Shown here in pieces: positions 1-12,276 of a stretch of 64,000 nucleotides of DNA. The notes below the pieces were generated by a model. That model did not search any database. It had not been told where the DNA came from and was given only the letters and a program-made list of their open reading frames with translations. The DNA comes from Bryum argenteum (lineage: Eukaryota > Streptophyta > Bryopsida > Bryales > Bryaceae), in the NCBI GenBank assembly GCA_037043015.1, contig CM073328.1, positions 17,891,495-17,955,494 on the forward strand, given 5' to 3'. The position numbers were made by a program, and so were the translations under genes. How positions within the stretch are numbered: position 1 is the stretch's first letter; every line of letters starts with the position of its first letter.

Positions 1-493
1 GAATCCGTCCTCACACACTGTACTCCCAACCTCCCCACCGTAAGTGTCTACCACGTGATTTCCCTCTCTCAGACGCCTAGACCAGTTCAAGACACAAGGC
101 ACTCAAGAATACGCCCAACCCGACTTCAATTCCACAGAAACGATCTAACAAAGAATCCGGATTCCTAACTCCCAACTCACACACACAAAGTAGATCCGGC
201 TTTCCAAGCACTCAACTGAAAAGGAGACAGGGAAATGATCACGCCGAATATGCGCGTAAGAAGGTTCGATTAACACTCGAGCAAGGAATGCTTTGGTGGA
301 CAAAACTCCCACCTATAAGTACTTCTAAGTCAACGACTTAGATCCCTAACTGGATTGCGGCGCCGGCCTACCAGGCCTACTCTTCAAAAAGCGGCACGCA
401 TTCCCAAAAAGAAAACACTATACTGGCCTAGGACGGATACCAATCCGACCTCCTAACTCTGGCCGTCCTTTGACTGCCGGCCTCTAAGACGTC

Positions 494-865
494 CTACCTC
501 TTTCTTCGCGAACTAACTCCGTGCTTCGGCCGCTTCAGTGGCGTCGCTGCGATACGTCCTGCCTTCACTCTCTTGCCCGTGTCGGTGATCACGTACTCGT
601 CCTCGCTGGAGTTAGTCTCGTCCCCGCTCTTCAACTCTTCCTCTTCGGAATGCTCGAGGCCGATGTCGTGAAGCTTCTGCGCCCCGGGAGACTTCTCGTA
701 TTCCTCGGCCGTGAGCTTCCTCTTCGCGGTGCGCGTGTTCTTCTCGAGGTCTTCCGTCAAGGACTTCTTCTCATTCTCCTCGATCGGAATACACGGCGAC
801 ACGAGCTTGATGGAAATCTTCAGCTCCTCTTGCTCCTGAGCGGAAGCGGACGCCGTTCCTGCCAT
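494..865 (-). other. Reading frame inside the LTR (123 codons)
   Basis: A 123-codon frame lies wholly inside the LTR, in the same orientation as the element. It starts about 165 bp downstream of the minus-strand TATA-like motif, so a transcript begun in the 5' LTR would carry it first. The product starts MAGTASASAQEQEELKISIK, has a Glu/Ser/Asp-rich middle and ends in a strongly basic Lys/Arg-rich tail that resembles a nuclear localisation signal. It looks whole here; the same frame is recognisable near 8410-8764 and 16300-16659 in the other LTRs, where it appears broken. I do not recognise the protein. It may be an accessory protein of the element, a captured host fragment, or chance coding in a GC-rich leader. 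Confidence 0.5.
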
Positions 866-1028
866 CGGAAAGAAGTGCGCAAGGAAATAGAGAGTCGCCG
901 GGCTGAGGTCGGCCAGTGGGCCGGATCGCAGCTAAGGACGGAAAGCAGAAAGACGGAGGGCAGGAGCGCAAGACGACAAGGGGCGCAGAAAACGAGGAGG
1001 CAAGTGACGACAAGGGCGGACGGGTTGC

Positions 1029-1036
1029 CTTATATC
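1029..1036 (-). promoter_or_regulatory. TATA-like element of the LTR promoter
   Basis: On the minus strand the LTR reads GATATAAGG here, and the same motif sits at the corresponding place in the other two LTRs (near 8930 and 16824). It is the only good TATA-like match seen upstream of the LTR frame. Promoter use is inferred. Confidence 0.45.
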
Positions 1037-1404
1037 GAGGGGGCCGGAGTTAAGTCCGACCATCATGACATGGTCCGCCGCCATAATTGTCCTCCCCGTA
1101 CGGAGTCGCCTTCTAGATTTCTCGCCATTATTAAATTCTTCGCCACTCCGTCCTTCACCTACCATCATAACTCCTAATCCGTCCTCTGACAGCACGTCCT
1201 AGCCGTACGGGGACAGAGTACGGATTGGCAAATCCGTCCTACTTAACATAAACTAGAGTTTAACTAATTCCTTTATTTGTAAAAACGTAATTGCCTTATA
1301 GTATACGGCTTAGCAAATACATAGGTCGGATTCCAGACACTATACTTATTCTTAATGCGCATTAGAACATAATGGCCAAAAATCGAAAAAAACGGGGTCC
1401 GACA

Positions 1405-1417
1405 TTACCCCCTTTTC
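1405..1417 (-). other. Polypurine tract next to 3' LTR, left unit
   Basis: On the minus strand GAAAAGGGGGTAA lies directly against the TGTCGGA start of the LTR, the place and composition expected of the plus-strand primer of an LTR element. Confidence 0.75.
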
Positions 1418-1442
1418 AATTGTGAAGCGTCCTCGCGAACAC

Positions 1443-4129
1443 TTAGTCGTATTCCGAACTTTCGTCCGAAAAACTTTCTGGGTTGTACTTCTTGACCCTC
1501 GATCCGTTCACCCTTGTGTCCAGCTGATTTCCGCTCAGGTCGGCTAACTGCAATGAGCCGTTTGCGTAGACGTCCTGCACTCGATAAGGACCCATCCACC
1601 TTGTGTGAAGCTTGCCCGGAAATTCTTTATGGCGGTTGTCATACAACAGTACGAGTCCTCCCGGTCGGATATTGTGGTCGTTTGGAATCCGGCCGTCATG
1701 ATCCGACTTGCGCTTCGTCTGTACTGCGTACGTTTGCTTTAATGCTTCCTTTCTTTGCCTCTTCCGGATCCTCAATGGCCGCGAGTCTTGTTTCCGGATT
1801 CTCAACCTGGAAGGCGGATCGGGTTGCGAGCACCACAGTATGTCTCCACCTCCATTTCTATGCCATGCAACACTTCTTGTCCAAACACGAGAAAATAGGG
1901 CGACTTACCAGTCGTCTTTTTCTCGACCGTGTTGTATGCGTGGACGGCCGAAGGGAGCTTCTGGTCCCAATCCATCTTGTGAGCGGAAACCATCTTGTTC
2001 AACATCTTGCCTACAATGCCGTTTGCACGCTCCGTGAGGCCGTTTGCTCGTGGGTTGTACGGAGTTGTTTTGCGATGCTTGATGTAGTACTTCTCCGTTA
2101 TGTTTTTGATGACATCGTTGAGGAAGTGAAGTCCACGATCACTCACCAGCTCCAGCGGTGTTCCAAAACGCATCATGATGTTTTCAAAGAGAAACTGTGC
2201 GGCCGTCCTAGCGTCATTCCGTCCTGTTGCCTTTGCCTCCACCCATTTGGTTGAGTAGTCCGTTGCCAGAATGATATACCTTCGTTGCCGAACGGTGACC
2301 GGACTAATGGGGCCGATGAAGTCAATGCCCCATTTCTCAAATGGCGCCAGCGGTATTATTGGTGTTAGCGGCCAGTGATTTTTGAATGAGGGTGCACCCG
2401 TACGCTGGCACTGGTCGCAGCAGGATACATATTTCTTAACGTCCCGTACTAGTCTGGGCCACCAGTATCCGGCCTGTCGGATCCGGCCAATGGTTGACAC
2501 TGCTGCCAAATGTCCCCCGGACGGTCTGAAATGCGACTCTCGGATCACCGTCCTCTGTCTTTGCTTTTCGCAGCCAGCCGGCGCCAAGACTCCTCATCTG
2601 CACCCATTTTGAACAACACCCCATCTATCATAGTGAAAGGTGCCATTTGATGCACGAACACGCTTCTTCTCTCTCTTGTCATCCCGGCCGGGTACTTACA
2701 TTGTGTGAGGAAATCAATTGTTTCCGGAATTCGGATCGGTGCTCGTCCTGCATCACTCGTGTGCGTTGACCAATCCGTCCTCCTGCAAGAACTCGTCTGG
2801 AAACTCGCCCGAGGTCGGAAATCGCTTCCTTGCCTCATTGCCTGGAGAGGAAGTCGGCGTTAACGTTGGCCTTGCCGGCTTTCACTTTGACCTCGTAGTC
2901 GAATTCCCGGAGGAGGAGAATCCACCTTGCAATCCGTCCCGACAAATCCGGCTTGTTGACCAAGTACTTCAATGAATCATGGTCGATTATGGAAGATCAC
3001 ATGGTACCCAAGCGGATAATGTCTCAAATTTCTTGCAAGCATATACTACGGCCAAAGCTTCACGCTCTGTAGTAGTATACTTACGCTCGGCCGACTCATC
3101 TGCGGCTTGCATAGTAGATCGGATACTCCTTTTTCTCGCCGCCTGGCCATAGGATTGCCCCTACACACCGGCCGGATGCATCCAGTGTGACATGGAATGG
3201 TTTGTCCTACCCGGAGTTGAGAGGACGGGTCTTTGAAGTGAGCTTGAGCTTGAGTTTTTCGGCGTCGTCTGCCGGACGTCCGTCCGGTGAACTCCGTCTC
3301 CTTTTTCAGCGCTCCGTGAGAGGTGTTGCCGCTTCTTGCTGTAGCTATGGATGAAACGCCCGTAGTACCCCACGCATCCTAGGAATCCACGTACTTCCTT
3401 CACGTTTGTAGGTGCCACCAGCCAAGTATTGCCCGACCTTGTCAATGTCCACTTGGATTCCGTCCTGGTGACCACATGTCCAAGCAACAGGCGGATAGCA
3501 TTCGAAGAAACACTTACCCGGATGGAGCTTCACCTGTTTCTTCGCATCTGAACGTCCTCCGCAGTGTGGCCGAGGTGATCCGTCCTTGAGTCAAGACGGC
3601 AAAGTCGTCTATGAACACCTCCCGGGAAGTGTCGAAGAAAGTCTCTCAAGATGTCCATCATGAGGCGCTAAACGTCCCTGGTGCATTTGCATAACCTAAA
3701 TGGCATGCGATTGAATGCAAACGTCCCCACTCCGTTGTGAGCGTTGTTTTCAACCGATCCTCCTTCCCGACATTACGACCTGGTTGTACCACGAGAATCC
3801 GTCCGGGAAAGGCGTAGTATTCCCGTCTGCTACATGATCTAAGATGATGTCCGTGAGCGGGATCGGAAGTGGTCCTTCTTAGTTCTTGCGTTTAACTTGC
3901 GGAAGTCCTGGCACACCCGGATTTTGACCTTCCCGTCCGCTCCGACCTTCTTTGGCACCACTACAATTGGTGACACCCACTCCGAGTTGTCCACCGGATA
4001 AATGAATCCGACCTCGAGGAGTTTATCAATTTCGTCCTTCACCATGAGTGAGTATTTCGGATTCAGCCGGTACTGCCTCTGCCTCACCGGAGTGGCTCCG
4101 TCCTCGAGGTCTATTCGATGCTCCCCCAA
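1443..4129 (-). mobile_element. pol region, left gypsy unit (fossil)
   Basis: Pieces of reverse transcriptase, RNase H and integrase are recognisable in order. Integrase has the zinc-binding CDQC part, the core with WGIDFIGP and SDRG motifs, and a C-terminal GPYRV-like segment without a chromodomain. It is more decayed than the right unit, with several breaks. Confidence 0.87.
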
Positions 4130-5573
4130 CCAGGCCGGAATGCCCCGAGGTCGGATGGCGTCCGAGCGAACACGTCTGGTATTCCCTCAATGTCTTTATG
4201 TACGCGATCCTCTCTCTCTTTCCATCATTGACTTGCCCAAAAAGAAGAATTTTCCCTCTATCACCTCCGTCTTCTCGTAATCATTGGGGTTTACAATGGA
4301 TTTTACCTTATCCATCTCGCCTCTTCGGATCTCGGAAGTAGGTTGGACCATTTCCGTCCTACTTTGCAAATGCTCAACCCAATCCGGTGGTAGAAGGCCG
4401 TCCGAGATTTCTTTGTCGAACCCATTTTGCGATTAATCGCACGCTTGCTTCTCCCAAATACCTATCCTCTGTTTGGTTGATACACGGCCTCGGCCGTGTT
4501 GGCTTCTTCCTCATTTACGACCGGGTGCGGAAACTTGGTCATCCTCTCGTCGGCACACAATTGGGGTGACAAAATAGCTTGAAACTTCATCGTCTTCCTC
4601 CTCCGCCCGACCGATCTGCTCGTGTACCCGTCCGAGCTAGCCGTCTCCCCATCTTAGAGATCGTCTCCCAAGGAATCCGTGCGGACGGCTTGCCGATGAC
4701 GAACTCTCTTGCTCCCAGAACAACCAGTGCTTTTGACAAATACAACCACGGCCTTCCCAAAGAAGATGGGGAACGGTTGCCCAATGCCGACCGATGATGA
4801 CGAAGTTGAGCAAGTGCGTGAACTTGCGATCCGGACGGGTGCAGTGATAACCGTCCCATCGGAATCACCCTCGTCGATCGGCCATTAAGTGCTTGGTCAT
4901 TCTCGAAGTTTGTGAAGCCGAGTTCGTGTGCGGTGTCTTCCAAAGATTATGTTGACACCGACCCCCGTCTCTCGGAACTTTCTTGATCATGCGACCCTCC
5001 ACTTCAACTTCAATTTACGGAGCTCCATGATCTTCCGTCCCCGTGTAGTTTACGGTCCGCCACGGCCGGAAGTTTGATCCGGCGTTGACGCTTCTTCGTC
5101 AAAGCGTCCTTGAAAGACTTTTGATAATTAATATTATCATGCGGCAAAGAATTGCCCAAATGTGACGTTCGCCATCTGATTCTTAATGTCCTGGACTATG
5201 TCGTATTCGTCCACCTTCAAACGAGGACTAATCACGATGGGGACGTCATTGAACTTCACTGTTCGGCCGGCTGATTCCGTCCTCGGGATACCGTCCTGCT
5301 CCTCTTCATCGGCTATGTCACCTAACGAGTCCCTGATTTCTGCACTAATATCTACGTCTAATGCACTTGCTTCCACCCCCTTTTCAAAGGTGGCCGTACT
5401 GTCAACTACTGGGACGGGTGGATTATCTGAATCCGTCCCGGTGTCTTTTTCTTCTCGGATCTCCTCTTGCTTCTCCTATTTTTCCTACGACTATGGCGTG
5501 ACTCTTTCTGCGTGGAGCTGCGGGTGGCCACTCTGAATACGTCCTCTCCGTCCGCCTGCTCCACAGCCAAACA

Positions 5574-7055
5574 TCATTTATCCGGCCTTTCCGTCCCGGC
5601 CGTATGCGCGTAGTTGAGGCCGGTCTGCTCTCTCGGTAAGATCTGGACGTGTTTGACCGGTGCTTTCTGAACTTCCGGCTCCGGGCAATCCTTTGCTACG
5701 TGTCCCCACTTTCCGCAATTTTGACACGGTAGTGGTAGCGGAGCTCCTCCTCCCACTTCCTTCTTCCATAGGCAATTATTTGCATAATGTTCCCCACTGC
5801 CACAGAGGAAGCAGAATCCGACTGCGTGTGTGGCCCGGTGACGTGCTTGGAGTCGCTTGCCCGGTAGTCCGAGGTGATGCGTGGCCGGCCTCGCCTGAGG
5901 TTTACCTCTGCCAGTGATTGTTGAATCGAAAAACCAGCTCGTCCATCTCTCGCTGATTCTTCATCTTGCCATACGTCCTCCTCCGTGACGTCTCGGGACG
6001 TTCTTGACACGTTTTGGGCATTCTCAGCAGCAAAATGCCCCGCCCCACCGCACAAGACGCGAACACATTTGCCCCGAGACCGGAATCATCTTCCTTGGTT
6101 TCCGCTCTTCGCGAGATTAACTCGATGGCTTCAAGAGTCTCCTGGATGCCTTTTAACGTCTTCTTTGATTCGTCATCTTCCTTCTTTACCTTTGATGCAA
6201 AGCGTGCACTACGATCCCGCTCCAATCTCAGGTCTTTGCACTTGTGCGGTCGTCTTGACGATTCCGGCCTCCTCTCTGGAGAAGAGGATTCCGGCTCTGA
6301 GTCGTATTCAGATCCGGCCTCGCTGTCACTTCCCGGCTCTGATTCATCCGAACTCCTATGCCGTCTTCCTCTGCGTCGTGCTGCCTCCTTCTCTTTCTCT
6401 TTCTTCTTCTCAGCCTTGAGGACGGATGTTCGCAGATTTGCAGAATTTTCATAATTCTGAGCGGACTCCATAGCTTCGCGTAGTGTGGCCGGCCTAGTTT
6501 GGCGGATCTGGAATCCCATCTCTTCCGGCAATCCGGCCACATACCAAGCAATCTGAATCTTTGGGGCGACATTGTCCGTCAACTTCGGATCGATCTGCCT
6601 TCACTCGGCGGCGTACTTCCGGATCGTCTCATCCGACCTGAGGTAGATCTTGCTGAGTTGCCCCAACGCACGGTCTTCTCCTCCGGCCTCTCTAAAAGTT
6701 CGCAAGAACAATGGAATGAGCGTATTCCAATTTGTTCTTTCTGCTACCTCCAAATCTTGATACCACCTCAGTGCTTCTCCTTCAACAATCCTTGAAAAAT
6801 CCGATGTTTTAGAATCCGAGTCTCTTCGTTAGCATTCGCCGCGTGCCTCAAATTCGCCATACCAATCATCCACGCCGTCTTCCCAGTTCCTCTGAACTGT
6901 TTGTATTTTAGCCGGTTGTGGGGTGCCATCTCAACCTCTTCTTGTTCCGGCTCCCTCCTTCCCGCCTGTTCGGGATCCGGAACCAAGAAGGTTACTTCCG
7001 GCGTTGATTCTTCTATTCTTGTGTTCACCGTCCTCCCGTCCAAGGACACGTACAC
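5574..7055 (-). mobile_element. gag region, left gypsy unit (fossil)
   Basis: This stretch shows a retrotransposon gag-type segment (alpha-helical, with a conserved PEEMGFQIRQTRP-like stretch), then a Ser/Glu/Arg-rich linker, then a CCHC zinc knuckle of the form C-x2-C-x4-H-x4-C (CQNCGKWGHVAKDC). It is broken. It matches the right unit at 13480-15006. Confidence 0.85.
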
Positions 7056-7362
7056 AATACCTCCTTCCTCTCGTGAACTGGATGCCGCGTTAAATGCGTG
7101 GGGCGGTTTGTTGGAGTACTCACACCTTCCGACCTTCTAGCACCAATCCGGACAGACCTCCTTACGTCCTGCACCTCTTGTGCCTTCTGACTCATAAAGA
7201 AGTAACTAGGTAACTCTCTAGTACTTCATTTACAACAATAGAAACCGACTGCACTTGCACGACGTATCTACGCGCGAACTATCCTCACAAGTAGGCCGGA
7301 TAAAGAATACGTCCTATCCGAATCCGTCCTCACGTACTAACACTACCACTCGGTCACCGTTA

Positions 7363-7380
7363 GAATCCCGGCGTGCGCCA
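7363..7380 (-). other. Primer-binding-site-like tract, left unit
   Basis: On the minus strand TGGCGCACGCCGGGATTC follows the LTR end after a 13-base spacer. Starting with TGG and containing a T-arm-like GGGATTC, it looks complementary to a tRNA 3' end. It is not the common initiator-Met primer site. The primer tRNA was not identified. The corresponding place in the right unit, near 15265-15277, is similar but not identical. Confidence 0.5.
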
Positions 7381-7393
7381 AAAAATTTTTACA

Positions 7394-9301
7394 TGTCGGA
7401 TGCCATGTATTCACTTTATCTTCCCTTACACGTTTATTGGTGTAAAACCCGTGTTCAGGTGACTCGTGTATCGTTCCAGGGATTCTGTGAAGTGACCAAG
7501 GCAAGTAGTGCTAAAACAACCAAACCCACAAACGTTCCTAGTCCCAACTTATGTTTTAGCCTTGCGAGGCAAGGTATCCTTTCGCAAGAGGGGATGCACA
7601 AAGACTATTTCCTTATGTTTATCGTGGCGGAAACTTCCACACTTAGACTCTACACACACACACACACACATACTAAGGCACACATTACGTCCTCACAACT
7701 AATCCGTCCCTATCCGTCCGAACTAGCGGTCGTCACGCAGCCGTCACCTGTTACCCTATCACCCTTACTACAATGACGGACTCCAAGAGCTCGAATCCGG
7801 CTAGAAGACGTCTACACGTATTCTGTCACGTATTGCGCTTAATCCGTCCTCTTCGAGACTACGAGAGGAACCCAAGTCACAGTGGCGTGGGAGGCGGATT
7901 GGAATCCGTCCTCACACACTGCATCTCCCCCGAACCTCCCGCACCGTAAGTGTCTACCACGTGATTTCCCTCTCTCGGACGCCTGGACTGATTCAAGACA
8001 CAAGGCACTCAAGAATACGCCCAACCCGACTTCAATTCCACGAAACGATCTAACAAAGAATCCGGATTCCTAACTCCCAACTCACACACACAAAGTAGAT
8101 CCGGCTTTCCAAGCACTCAACCGAAAGGAGACAGGGAAATGATCACGCCGAATATGCGCGTAAGAAGGTTCGATTAACACTCGAGCAAGGAATGCTTTGG
8201 TGGACAAAACTCCCACCTATAAGTACTTCTAAGTCAACGACTTAGATCCCTAATCGGATTGCGGCGCCGGCCTACCAGGCCTACTCTTCAAAAAGCGGCA
8301 CGCATTCCCAAAAAGAAAACACTATATCGGCCTAGGACGGATACCAATCCGACCTCCTAACTCTGGCCGTCCTTTGACTGCCGGCCTCTAAGACGTCCTA
8401 CCTCTTTCTTCGCGAACTAACTCCGTGCTTGGCCGCTTGATGGCGTCGGCTGCGATACGTCCCGCCTTCACTCTCTTGCCCGTGTCGGTGATCACGTCTT
8501 CGTCCTCGGCTGAGTTAGTCTCGTCCCGCTCTTCAACTCTTCCTCTTCGAATGCTCGAGGCCGATGTCGTGAAGCTTCTGCGCCCCGGGAGACTTCTCGT
8601 ATTCCTCGGCCGTGAGCTTCCTCTTCGCGGTGCGCGTGTTCTTCTCGAGGTCTTCCGTCAAGGACTTCTTCTCATTCTCCTCGATCGGAATACACGGCGA
8701 CACGAGCTTGATGGAAATCTTCAGCTCCTCTTGCTCCTGAGCGGAAGCGACGCCCGCTCCCGCCATCGGAAAGAAGTGCGCAAGGAAATAGAGAGTCGCC
8801 GGCCGAGGTCGGCCGGTGGGCGGATCGCGACTAAGGACGGAAAGCGAAAGACGGAGGCGGGAGCGCAAGACGACAAGGGGCGCAGAAAACGAGGAGGCAA
8901 GTGACGACAAGGGCGGACGGGTTGCCTTATATCGAGGGGGCCGGAGTTAAGTCCGACCATCATGACATGGTCCGCCGCCATAATTGTCCTCCCCGTACGG
9001 AGTCGCCTTCTAGATTTCTCGCCATTATTAAATTCTTCGCCACTCCGTCCTTCACCTACCATCATAACTCCTAATCCGTCCTCGACAAAGACGTCCTAGC
9101 CGTGCGGGGGACCAGTGCGGATTGGCAAATCCGTCCTACTTAACATAAACTAGAGTTTAACTAATTCCTTTATTTGTAAAAACGTAATTGCCTTATAGTA
9201 TACGGCTTAGCAAATACATAGGTCGGATTCCAGACACTATACTTATTCTTAATGCGCATTAGAACATAATGGCCAAAAATCGAAAAAAACGGGGTCCGAC
9301 A
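7394..9301 (-). repeat. LTR 2 (shared by the two tandem units)
   Basis: This complete LTR of 1,908 bp begins TGTCGGA and ends TCCGACA on the minus strand, giving a perfect 7 bp terminal inverted repeat with the usual TG...CA ends. It serves as 5' LTR of the left unit and 3' LTR of the right unit. A short (CA)n tract lies near 7653-7672. A TATA-like motif lies near 8927-8934 on the minus strand. Confidence 0.93.
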
Positions 9302-9314
9302 TTACCCCCTTTTC
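9302..9314 (-). other. Polypurine tract next to LTR 2, right unit
   Basis: The same purine tract abuts the start of LTR 2 on the minus strand, confirming that the right unit uses LTR 2 as its 3' LTR. Confidence 0.75.
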
Positions 9315-9339
9315 AATTGTGAAGCGTCCTCGCGAACAC

Positions 9340-10731
9340 TTAGTCGTATTCCGAACTTTCGTCCGAAAAACTTTCTGGGTTGTACTTCTTGACCCTCGAT
9401 CCGTTCACCCTTGTGTCCAGCTGATTTCCGCTCAGGTCGGCTAACTGCAATGAGCCGTTTGCGTAGACGTCCTGCACTCGATAAGGACCCATCCACCTTG
9501 TGTGAAGCTTGCCCGGAAATTCTTTATGGCGGTTGTCATACAACAGTACGAGTCCTCCCGGTCGGATATTGTGGTCGTTTGGAATCCGGCCGTCATGATC
9601 CGACTTGCGCTTCGTCTGTACTGCGTACGTTTGCTTTAATGCTTCCCTTCTTGCCTCTTCCAGATCCTCAATGGCCAGGAGTCTTGTTTCCGGATTCTCA
9701 ACCTGAAGGCCGGATCGGGTTGCGAGCACCCTGTATGTCTCCACCTCCATTTCTATGCCATGCAACACTTCTTGTCCAAACACGAGAAAATAGGGCGACT
9801 TACCAGTCGTCTTTTTCTCGACCGTGTTGTATGCGTGGACGGCCGAAGGGAGCTTCTGGTCCCAATCCATCTTGTGAGCGGAAACCATCTTGTTCAACAT
9901 CTTGCCTACAATGCCGTTTGCACGCTCCGTGAGGCCGTTTGCTCGTGGGTTGTACGGAGTTGTTTTGCGATGCTTGATGTAGTACTTCTCCGTTATGTTT
10001 TTGATGACATCGTTGAGGAAGTGAAGTCCACGATCACTCACCAGCTCCAGCGGTGTTCCAAAACGCATCATGATGTTTTCAAAGAGAAACTGTGCGGCCG
10101 TCCTAGCGTCATTCCGTCCTGTTGCCTTTGCCTCCACCCATTTGGTTGAGTAGTCCGTTGCCAGAATGATATACCTTCGTTGCCGAACGGTGACCGGACT
10201 AATGGGGCCGATGAAGTCAATGCCCCATTTCTCAAATGGCGCCAGCGGTATTATTATTGGTGTTAGCGGCGGTGATTTTGAATGAGGAGTGCACCCGTCT
10301 GTACGCACTCGGTCGCAGCAGGATACATATTTCTTAACGTCCCGTACTAGTCTGGGCCACCAGTATCCGGCCTGTCGGATCCGGCCAATGGTTGACACTG
10401 CTGCCAAATGTCCCCCGGACGGTCCTGAATGCAGCTCTCGGATCACCGTCCTCCTGTCTTTGCTTCGACCAAGGCCACAAAAAGACTCATCATCGCACCC
10501 ATTTTGAACAACACCCCATCTATCATAGTGAAAGGTGCCATTTGATGCACGAACACGCTCTTCTCCTCTCTTGTCATCCCGGCCGGGTATACATTGTGTG
10601 AGGAAATCAATTGTTTGCTGGAATTCGGACTGGTGCTCGTCCTGTACTCTGTGTACGTTGACCAATCCGTCCTCCTGCAAGAACTCGTCTGGAAACTGCC
10701 GGGAGGTCGGAAATCGCTTCCTTGCTTGCAT
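9340..10731 (-). mobile_element. Integrase region, right gypsy unit (fossil)
   Basis: A long open stretch of 463 codons covers integrase. It has the zinc-binding N-terminal part (YVSCCD), the catalytic core with WGIDFIGP, ATDYSTKWVEAKA, SDRGLHF and the PYNPRANGLTERAN segment, and a C-terminal domain with RWMGPYRVQDVY. No chromodomain follows. This is the best preserved coding part of either unit. Confidence 0.92.
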
Positions 10732-11062
10732 TTGCGGAGAGGAAGTCGGCGTTAACGTTGGCCTTGCCGGCTTTCACTTTGACCTCGTAGTCGAATTCCT
10801 GGAGGAGGAGAATCCACCTTGCAATCCGTCCTGACAAATCCGGCTTGTTGACCAAGTACTTCAATGAATCATGGTCAGTATGGAAGATCACATGGTACCC
10901 AAGCAGATAATGTCTGAATTTCTTGCAAGCATATACTACGGCCAAAGCTTCACGCTCTGTAGTAGTATACTTACGCTCGGCCGGACTCATCTGCCGGCTT
11001 GCATAGTAGATCGGATACTCCTTTTTCGTCGTCGCCTGCGCCATAGGATTGCCCCTACACAC
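10607..11062 (-). mobile_element. RNase H region, right gypsy unit (fossil)
   Basis: The frame shows YPIYYASRQMSPAERKYTTT, TEREALAVVYACKKFRHYLLG and a TDHDSLKYL segment, the standard gypsy RNase H motifs that follow RT. Confidence 0.9.
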
Positions 11063-11239
11063 CAGCCGGATGCATCCAGTGTGACATGGAATGGTTTGTC
11101 CCAGTCCGGAGTTGAGAGGACGGGTGCTGAAGTGAGCTTGAGCTTGAGTTTTTCGAAGGCGTCCTGCCGGACGTCCGTCCAGGTGAACTCCGTCTCCTTT
11201 TTCAGCAGCTCCGTGAGAGGTGTTGCGATTCTTGCGTAG

Positions 11240-12094
11240 CTATGGATGAAACGCCCCGTAGTACCCCACGCATCCTAGGAATCCACGTACTTCCTTCACG
11301 TTTGTAGGTGCCACCAGTATAAGTATTGCCACGACCTTGTCAATGTCCACTTGGATTCCGTCCTGGCTGACCACATGTCCAAGCAACAGGCCGGATAGCA
11401 TTCCGAAGAAACACTTACCCGGATGGAGCTTCAGCCCTGTTTCTCTGCATCTCTGGAACGTCCTCCGCAGGTAGCTGAGGTGATCCGTCCTTGAGCTGAA
11501 GACGGCAAAGTCGTCTATGAACACCTCTGGGAAGTGTCGAAGAAAGTCTCTGAAGATGTCCATCATGAGGCGCTGAAACGTCCCTGGTGCATTGCATAAC
11601 CCAAATGGCATGCGATTGAATGCAAACGTCCCCCACTCCGTTGTGAACGTTGTTTTCAGCTGATCCTCCTTCCTGATTACGACCTGGTTGTACCCTGAGA
11701 ATCCGTCCAGGAAGCTGTAGTATTCCCGTCCTGCTACATGATCTAAGATGATGTCCGTGAACGGGATCGGGAAGTGGTCCTTCTTAGTTGCTGCGTTTAA
11801 CTTGCGGAAGTCCTGGCACACCCGGATTTTGACCTTCCCGTCCGCTCCGACCTTCTTTGGCACCACTACAATTGGTGACACCCACTCCGAGTTGTCCACC
11901 GGATAAATGAATCCGACCTCGAGGAGTTTATCAATTTCGTCCTTCACCATGAGTGAGTATTTCGGATTCACCCAGTCTCTTTCCGCCTCACCGGAGTGGC
12001 TCCGTCCTCGAGGTCTATTCGATGCTCCCCAACCAGGCCGGAATGCCCCCGAGGTCGGATGGCGTCCGGCGAACACGTCCCGGTATTCCCTCAA
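11240..12094 (-). mobile_element. Reverse transcriptase region, right gypsy unit (fossil)
   Basis: About 280 codons read as a gypsy RT: VKIRVCQDFRKLN, then FPIPF, YSFLDGFSGYNQV, FAFNRMPFGLCNAPGTFQR, the catalytic VFIDDFAVFS and LHPGKCFF. The motif order and spacing are those of Ty3/gypsy RT. The element as a whole is broken. Confidence 0.93.
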
Positions 12095-12276
12095 TGTCTT
12101 TATGTACGCAGATCCTCTCCTCTTCCATCATTGACTTGCCCAAAAAGAAGAATTTTCCTCTATCACCTCCGTCTTCTCGTAATCATTGGGGTTTACAATG
12201 GATTTTACCTTATCCACTGCTGCCTCTTCTGGATCTGGAAGTAGGTTGGACCATTTCCGTCCTACTTTGCAAATGC

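Larger units (their letters stand above)
1..1404 (-). repeat. LTR 1 (3' LTR of left unit, cut by window edge)
   Basis: This is the element-start part of an LTR of about 1.9 kb. On the minus strand it begins TGTCGGACCCCG at 1404 and runs off the window. It aligns by eye with 7394-9301 and 15290-17201. It contains a TATA-like GATATAAGG on the minus strand near 1029-1036 and a reading frame at 494-865. Confidence 0.93.

Noticed and set aside
521-1177. Long plus-strand frame (218 codons) in the leftmost LTR
   Set aside because: It runs antisense to the better LTR frame, is not kept at that length in the other LTR copies, and has the Arg/Leu-rich look of an antisense shadow of GC-rich coding sequence.
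1514-2254. Plus-strand frame of 246 codons over the integrase region
   Set aside because: It is an antisense shadow of the minus-strand integrase, which has clear motifs.
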